From contig JABSQZ010000031.1 of assembly GCA_013215505.1 (NCBI GenBank), positions 1 to 43,832 of the forward strand: a stretch of 43,832 nt of DNA. Reading direction: 5' to 3'. The position numbers and the translations under genes were made by a program. This DNA is from Oceanospirillaceae bacterium (lineage in GTDB: Bacteria; Pseudomonadota; Gammaproteobacteria; Pseudomonadales; Balneatricaceae). Positions 43,710-43,832 of this stretch are shown one piece after another. The notes beneath the pieces are model-generated. The model was given only the letters and a program-made list of their open reading frames with translations. It searched no databases and was not told the DNA's origin. Within the stretch, counting starts at the first letter, position 1. Each line of letters begins with the position of its first letter.

Positions 43710-43832
43710 CAGACTGTGTGAAAACGTCTTATAAGATATACTCCAACAGACAGTACTCTGGGGAGTTGATATGAAACGCTTTATTGAAGGTGCTAATCGA
43801 TCACAATGCCTGTTATTACCCGAGATATTAGA
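43710..43832 (+). mobile_element. left end of an IS1182-type insertion sequence (runs off the window)
   Basis: CAGACTGTGTGAAAACG at 43710-43726 resembles the terminal inverted repeat of IS1182-type elements as I remember them, and 61 bases later a transposase reading frame starts. The right end is outside the window. Confidence 0.65.
43771..43832 (+). CDS. IS1182-type transposase, N-terminal start only
   Basis: ATG at 43771 with GGGGAG upstream opens a frame reading MKRFIEGANRSQCLLLPEIL at the window edge. This matches the stereotyped MKRFIxGxxRxQxxLLPExL start of IS1182-family transposases. Only about 20 residues are visible, so integrity cannot be judged. Confidence 0.8.
   Translation, partial: MKRFIEGANRSQCLLLPEIL

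Noticed and set aside
29703-43832. tRNA gene as island attachment site
   Set aside because: I searched for the T-arm consensus and acceptor pairing. Only GTTCGAAT-like bits without a cloverleaf were found (for example near 40230).

Overview
This window looks like a chromosomal segment of a free-living, probably marine, gammaproteobacterium. YbiT, MetH, CysK, PhhB and NfeD/slipin all read as gammaproteobacterial types. Motility and sensory genes are abundant (MCP, hybrid kinase, CheR, CheB, CheW, diguanylate cyclase). No rRNA or tRNA gene is visible, so I do not name a genus.

Left part (about 1-30 kb, moderate GC, mostly housekeeping and signalling). In order: an SBF-like transporter, cysK, metH with a textbook MetR site, an argD-type aminotransferase behind an arginine-codon leader and attenuator, an MCP, a REC-REC-GGDEF protein, the ABC-F ATPase ybiT, two head-to-head remnants of a siderophore uptake locus, a LysR regulator divergent from a TauE/SafE permease, phhB, an nfeD-slipin pair, a YbaK-type deacylase, a 1539-residue hybrid kinase with cheR and cheB, small membrane proteins, DoxX, a VTT-like membrane protein and a dienelactone-hydrolase-like enzyme. 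Four arrays of the heptamer CTTCCAA lie between genes, only in this part.

Right part (about 30-43.8 kb, visibly AT-richer, accessory). Small single genes, mostly on the + strand, alternate with long non-coding spacers: HAD-like hydrolase, two solute-binding proteins (one broken by a stop codon), CheW, membrane proteins, an isolated trpF, a thioredoxin-like protein, GNAT, VOC, GFA, a zinc-ribbon membrane protein and a TPR lipoprotein. Ten spacers carry a degenerate repeat (core like GACGGTATCGGCCAAAAGC), always in the same orientation; an eleventh copy is doubtful. The result is a gene-plus-repeat modular array that recalls an integron cassette array, but I could not fit the repeats to attC sites and no integron integrase is visible. 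Mobile-element debris is present: a decayed tyrosine recombinase, a probable group II intron 3' fragment, and the start of an IS1182-type insertion sequence that appears to sit inside the last repeat.

The strongest candidates for something undescribed are the repeat-punctuated cassette-like island and the arginine-rich leader peptide with mutually exclusive terminator and antiterminator in front of the argD-like gene.
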